Both the position numbers and the translations under genes were made by a program. From Myxococcales bacterium (GTDB lineage Bacteria; Myxococcota_A; Bradymonadia; Bradymonadales; GCA-2716585), in NCBI GenBank assembly GCA_002716585.1, contig PBBL01000087.1, positions 1 to 64,000 of the forward strand: a DNA stretch of 64,000 nucleotides, in the 5' to 3' direction. Below are positions 61,223 through 64,000 of this stretch, one piece after another; position 1 is the stretch's first letter; each line of letters opens with the position of its first letter. The notes under the pieces were generated by a model that was given only the letters and a program-made list of their open reading frames with translations, was not told where the DNA came from and did no database searches.

Positions 61223-62254
61223 TCACTCCTTCCAGATGATCTTCCAGGGGCGGCGCTTGAGCTCGCGGAGCATCTCCTTGAGGTCGTCGTAGATCTCCTG
61301 GTCGGTGACGAGCCCGCCGATGGTGCCGCGACCGGCGCGGATGGCGTCGGTGGTGACCTTGACGTCGTCGCTGATCAGCTTGGCGTTGGCGGAGGTGGCG
61401 TAGAGGTTGTCGATGGCGCCCTCGATGGCCGGTTGCTTGCCGGTGGTGATGTCCTTGACGGTGACAGAGACGCTCTCGGCGTTGTCGAGGGTGCGGTTGA
61501 GCTTGCGGGTGATGGGGCCAAGCTCGTTGTTGAGGCGGTTGGTGAGGTTGCGCACGTTGACGAGCGAGGTGCGGATCTCGCTGCCGTCGCCCACGCCGAC
61601 CTTGACCGCGTCGGCGATCTCGACGGCGTCGCCGGAGACCTTCTCGACGTTGCCGATGATGGAGTCGATGTTGTCGCGGTTGTCGGTGAGGATGCCGTTG
61701 GCGTTCGCCATGAGCGCGTTGGTGTTGCGGATCAGGTCGCCGACGGGGATGTCCTTGTTGCTCATCAGGTCGGCCAGCTCGTTGGCGATGTCGTCCAGGC
61801 GCGCCATGAGCAGCTCCATCCGCGGCGGATCGACGCCGCGGAGCTGATCGCCCACGGCGACCGGCTCGGCGTTCATGTCGAGCGTGAGGATCTCGATGTA
61901 CTTCTCGCCGAGGACGCCCTGGGTGGTGATGTAGAAGGCGCTGTCTCGGCGCACCGCCTTGGCCATGGAGGGCTCGATCATGACGTGGGCGCGGACCATC
62001 AGGTTGCGGCCCAGATCCTCGTCCGGGGCGCCGCCCATGAACTCCAGGCGCTGCACCTTACCGGCCTTGATCCCGCTGATGGCCACGTCCGCCCCGGGCT
62101 TGAGCCCGCCGACGTTGTCGAAGTCGACGTAGATCATGGTCCCCTTGTCGAACGAGAAGTCGCCGAGGATGATGACGAACGCCACCAGCAGCGCGGTGCT
62201 GAACAGCACCAGGGCGCCGACCTTGACCTCAATGGCCGTCTCTTTCTTCTGCAT
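61223..62254 (-). CDS. MlaD/MCE-family phospholipid transport substrate-binding protein
   Basis: A 343-residue inner-membrane-anchored periplasmic protein: transmembrane helix at 11-31, MCE domain at about 38-120 (VGGLKPGADVAISGIKAGKV), then a long helical region (about 150-340), longer than E. coli MlaD (183 residues). MCE proteins form hexameric tunnels that carry lipids between membranes. It sits downstream of the ATPase gene with 6 bases between them, so they are one operon. Confidence 0.88.
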   Translation of the reverse strand: MQKKETAIEVKVGALVLFSTALLVAFVIILGDFSFDKGTMIYVDFDNVGGLKPGADVAISGIKAGKVQRLEFMGGAPDEDLGRNLMVRAHVMIEPSMAKAVRRDSAFYITTQGVLGEKYIEILTLDMNAEPVAVGDQLRGVDPPRMELLMARLDDIANELADLMSNKDIPVGDLIRNTNALMANANGILTDNRDNIDSIIGNVEKVSGDAVEIADAVKVGVGDGSEIRTSLVNVRNLTNRLNNELGPITRKLNRTLDNAESVSVTVKDITTGKQPAIEGAIDNLYATSANAKLISDDVKVTTDAIRAGRGTIGGLVTDQEIYDDLKEMLRELKRRPWKIIWKE

Positions 62255-62260
62255 CGCTCG

Positions 62261-63004
62261 TCACACCTGCATGGGCCCCTCGGGGAGGCCCTGGATGAAT
62301 TGCTGCACGATCGGGTTGTCGCTGTTGCGATACTCCTCCGGAGTCCCGTCGAGTAGGAAGTGCCCCTGGTAGATCATCGCGATCCGATCGGCGATGCCGA
62401 AGATCGACCTCAGGTCATGGCTGATGACGATGCTCGTCACCCCGAACTTGTCGGACAGGCGGCGGATGAGCTTGTCCACCATGTTGGCGCTGATGGGGTC
62501 GATCCCGGTCGTCGGCTCGTCGAAGATGACGAACTCGGGGTCGAGCGTCAAGGCGCGGGCGATCGCGACCTTCTTGCGCATCCCGTCGCCGAAGTCGGCC
62601 GGGTAGCGGTGCGCGACCTTGTCCATGCCGACCAGCGCCAGCTTCTCCCGGGCCTGCTCGCGCGCCACCTTGAGCGACACCTTGCGGTGCTTGCGGATCG
62701 GCAGCGCCACGTTGTCGAGCAGCGACATGGAGTCGAACAGGGTCGAGTTCTGGAACACCATCGCGCAGCGCTTGCGGATGGGGTAGAACTCCTGCTCGGT
62801 GAGGTCGGTGATGTCCACCCCGTCGAGCAGCACGCGCCCCTTGTCCGGTTTGAGCAGCCCGATCAGGTGCTTGACCATCACCGACTTGCCCGCGCCGGAG
62901 GAGCCGATGATGAAGAACACCTCGCCAGCCTTCACCGTCAGGCTGACCCCGCGCAGCACATGCTTGGGTCCAAAGCTCTTGTAGATGTCCTGGAACTCGA
63001 TCAC
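62261..63004 (-). CDS. MlaF-like ABC transporter ATP-binding protein
   Basis: A 247-residue cytoplasmic ATPase that would drive phospholipid transport with the MCE protein. Walker A is IGSSGAGKS at 34-42, Walker B FVIFDEP at 158-164, and the switch His is 196. The ABC signature reads FGDGM at 138-142 in place of LSGGM; both the Ser and a Gly are replaced. The first five residues and the ENHVLRGVS-like start (KHVLRGVS) fit the MlaF family. No permease gene lies between it and mlaD. Confidence 0.87.
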   Translation of the reverse strand: MIEFQDIYKSFGPKHVLRGVSLTVKAGEVFFIIGSSGAGKSVMVKHLIGLLKPDKGRVLLDGVDITDLTEQEFYPIRKRCAMVFQNSTLFDSMSLLDNVALPIRKHRKVSLKVAREQAREKLALVGMDKVAHRYPADFGDGMRKKVAIARALTLDPEFVIFDEPTTGIDPISANMVDKLIRRLSDKFGVTSIVISHDLRSIFGIADRIAMIYQGHFLLDGTPEEYRNSDNPIVQQFIQGLPEGPMQV

Positions 63005-63114
63005 GGCTCGACACCCTGCTCACGTGCCCTGTTCACACGTCGACTCCCCTGTTATGAGGGGTGTCCGCCTGGAAATCAACCGCTCCAGCCCCGCCCGGGC
63101 GCAAAGGTTTCGCG

Positions 63115-64000
63115 TTACAGGTTGGTGTGGACCACCACGGCGAAGTTGAACATCGTGGAGCCGTCGGTGAACGAGGGCAGCTCTCCGGCGAGGTCGGTCC
63201 GGGTCACGAACACCGGGATGTAGCGCAGCCCGGCCTCGGCGCCGATGGTCCAGTCCTCGGCCAGCTCGGTGCGGTACCCCGCGAGCCCGCCGACGAACAG
63301 CCGCCACCCCTGGACGCCCTCCTCGATGACCACGTCCTCGTCCTCGACGCACTGGGCCTCGGCGGCGGCGCAGGCCTCCTGGTAGGAGGTGCCCTCGGTG
63401 AGCCACATCAGGTCACCGCCGACCCCGACCCCGAGGAAGAAGCCCGCCTCGAAGAAGTAGCGGCCGTTGACCGCCAGCTCGGGGCGAACCCCGCTGTAGA
63501 GGGTGGTCTGGAAGGGCAGGGTGGGGGCGCGGTGCTCCCAGCTCATCCAGTCGTTGCTCACCGAGAGGCCGACCCCGAGGTTGTCGATGACGTAGGTCCC
63601 GACCTCGAACCGAACCCCGAGCCCTCCGTGCGCCCAGGTGTACTCCTCCTTGCGGGCGTCGGCGCCCTCGCCGACGGTCACGGAGAAGGAGGGGCTGTTG
63701 TTCTGGGTGAGGTGCCCGCCGAGCATCAGGTAGATCCGCCCCGCGGTGTTCGAGCCCGAGGGGAAGAAGGTCCAACCCGGGTCGGGCTTGTCCTCGTCCT
63801 CCTCCTGCTCGCGCTCCAGGCCGAGGGCGGCGAGCGCCTCGTCGCGCTTGAGGCGGACGGGCTCCTTGGCCATGTCGCCGACGGCGGGGTCGGCGAGGTA
63901 GCTGTCAAAGAGGCCGACCGCCTTGTCGTAGCTTTGGGTGGCCATGTGCCACTCGCCGAGCATGCGGAGCAGCTCGGGGTCTTCGAGGGTGAGGTAGGCC
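63115..64000 (-). CDS. Outer-membrane beta-barrel-like protein with TPR-like N-terminus (5' partial)
   Basis: The frame is open through the end of the window, and the visible part has about 295 residues. TPR-like residues (LLRMLGEWHMATQSYDKAVGLFDSYL) open the visible region, followed by an acidic linker with EREQEEDEDKPD, then a strand-rich part ending in FAVVVHTNL, typical of an outer-membrane barrel. The ATG at 63963 is probably internal; the gene begins beyond 64000. The barrel gene lies upstream of mlaF on the same strand, so it may encode a lipid-export or assembly partner, but there is no direct evidence. Confidence 0.7.
   Translation of the reverse strand, partial: AYLTLEDPELLRMLGEWHMATQSYDKAVGLFDSYLADPAVGDMAKEPVRLKRDEALAALGLEREQEEDEDKPDPGWTFFPSGSNTAGRIYLMLGGHLTQNNSPSFSVTVGEGADARKEEYTWAHGGLGVRFEVGTYVIDNLGVGLSVSNDWMSWEHRAPTLPFQTTLYSGVRPELAVNGRYFFEAGFFLGVGVGGDLMWLTEGTSYQEACAAAEAQCVEDEDVVIEEGVQGWRLFVGGLAGYRTELAEDWTIGAEAGLRYIPVFVTRTDLAGELPSFTDGSTMFNFAVVVHTNL

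Noticed and set aside
1-64000. tRNA, rRNA, insertion-sequence or prophage genes
   Set aside because: None was recognised by eye; a tRNAscan or transposase profile search would be needed to exclude small ones.

Overview
The window is GC-rich DNA with dense, mostly well-spaced bacterial genes: 45 protein genes called, two of them cut or possibly cut by the window ends. No rRNA, tRNA, CRISPR array, insertion sequence or prophage gene was recognised. The gene style points to a free-living Gram-negative deltaproteobacterial-type organism, most likely Myxococcota (possibly Bradymonadales-like). The reasons are many lipoproteins with a lipobox followed by Asp/Thr/Ser/Gly-rich linkers, a Ser/Thr kinase with a transmembrane segment, a secreted caspase-like protein, PPC-repeat and Sel1-repeat proteins, outer-membrane barrels and Mla-type lipid transport. 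The lineage is an inference from content, not a measured placement.

Layout. 1-9 kb: a double-AAA+ Clp-type ATPase, a rhomboid protease with an N-terminal zinc ribbon, a small Cys-rich lipoprotein, an O-antigen-ligase/TPR membrane protein and an RNB exoribonuclease. 9-15.4 kb (minus strand): a beta-lactamase-fold serine hydrolase, a barrel-like outer-membrane protein, a Ser/Thr kinase and the bifunctional 23S rRNA methyltransferase RlmKL. 15.6-21.3 kb: a Sel1-repeat protein, an outer-membrane barrel, a Gly-rich lipoprotein, an MFS exporter and a YhhN-family membrane enzyme. 21.4-24.3 kb: two tandem paralogous lipoproteins, each with two aspartyl-protease DTG motifs and a PDZ-like tail. 24.3-28.5 kb: an uncharacterised conserved protein, two overlapping methyltransferases and a cytoplasmic SGNH-type hydrolase.

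28.5-38 kb: a lipoprotein metallopeptidase, peptidyl-tRNA hydrolase of the Pth2 type, an AraC regulator divergent from an NmrA-like/DUF1772 pair, a SrkA-type kinase coupled to an S9 peptidase, and two orphan genes facing away from a dyad-symmetric intergenic region. 38-45.8 kb: a sulfatase-superfamily lipoprotein, a LysM-MepA murein endopeptidase, and the most striking gene of the window, a 984-residue protein joining an MJ1316 (RNA cyclic-end recognition) domain, an EEP nuclease/phosphatase, a 2H phosphoesterase and a poly(A)-polymerase-like nucleotidyltransferase. It looks like a one-chain RNA end-repair machine. 45.8-55 kb (minus strand): a secreted caspase-EF-hand-barrel fusion, a thiolase, a carotenoid oxygenase, and two large surface lipoproteins, one with eight PPC repeats.

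55.2-64 kb: a glycogen debranching enzyme, a secreted EEP protein coupled to an unknown membrane protein, two small proteins, then mlaD- and mlaF-like genes of a phospholipid transporter with no permease gene beside them, and a partial outer-membrane protein. Functional themes are envelope biogenesis and surface exposure, proteolysis, and RNA processing or repair (RNB nuclease, RlmKL, Pth2 and the RNA-repair fusion). These RNA genes are scattered, not in one operon.
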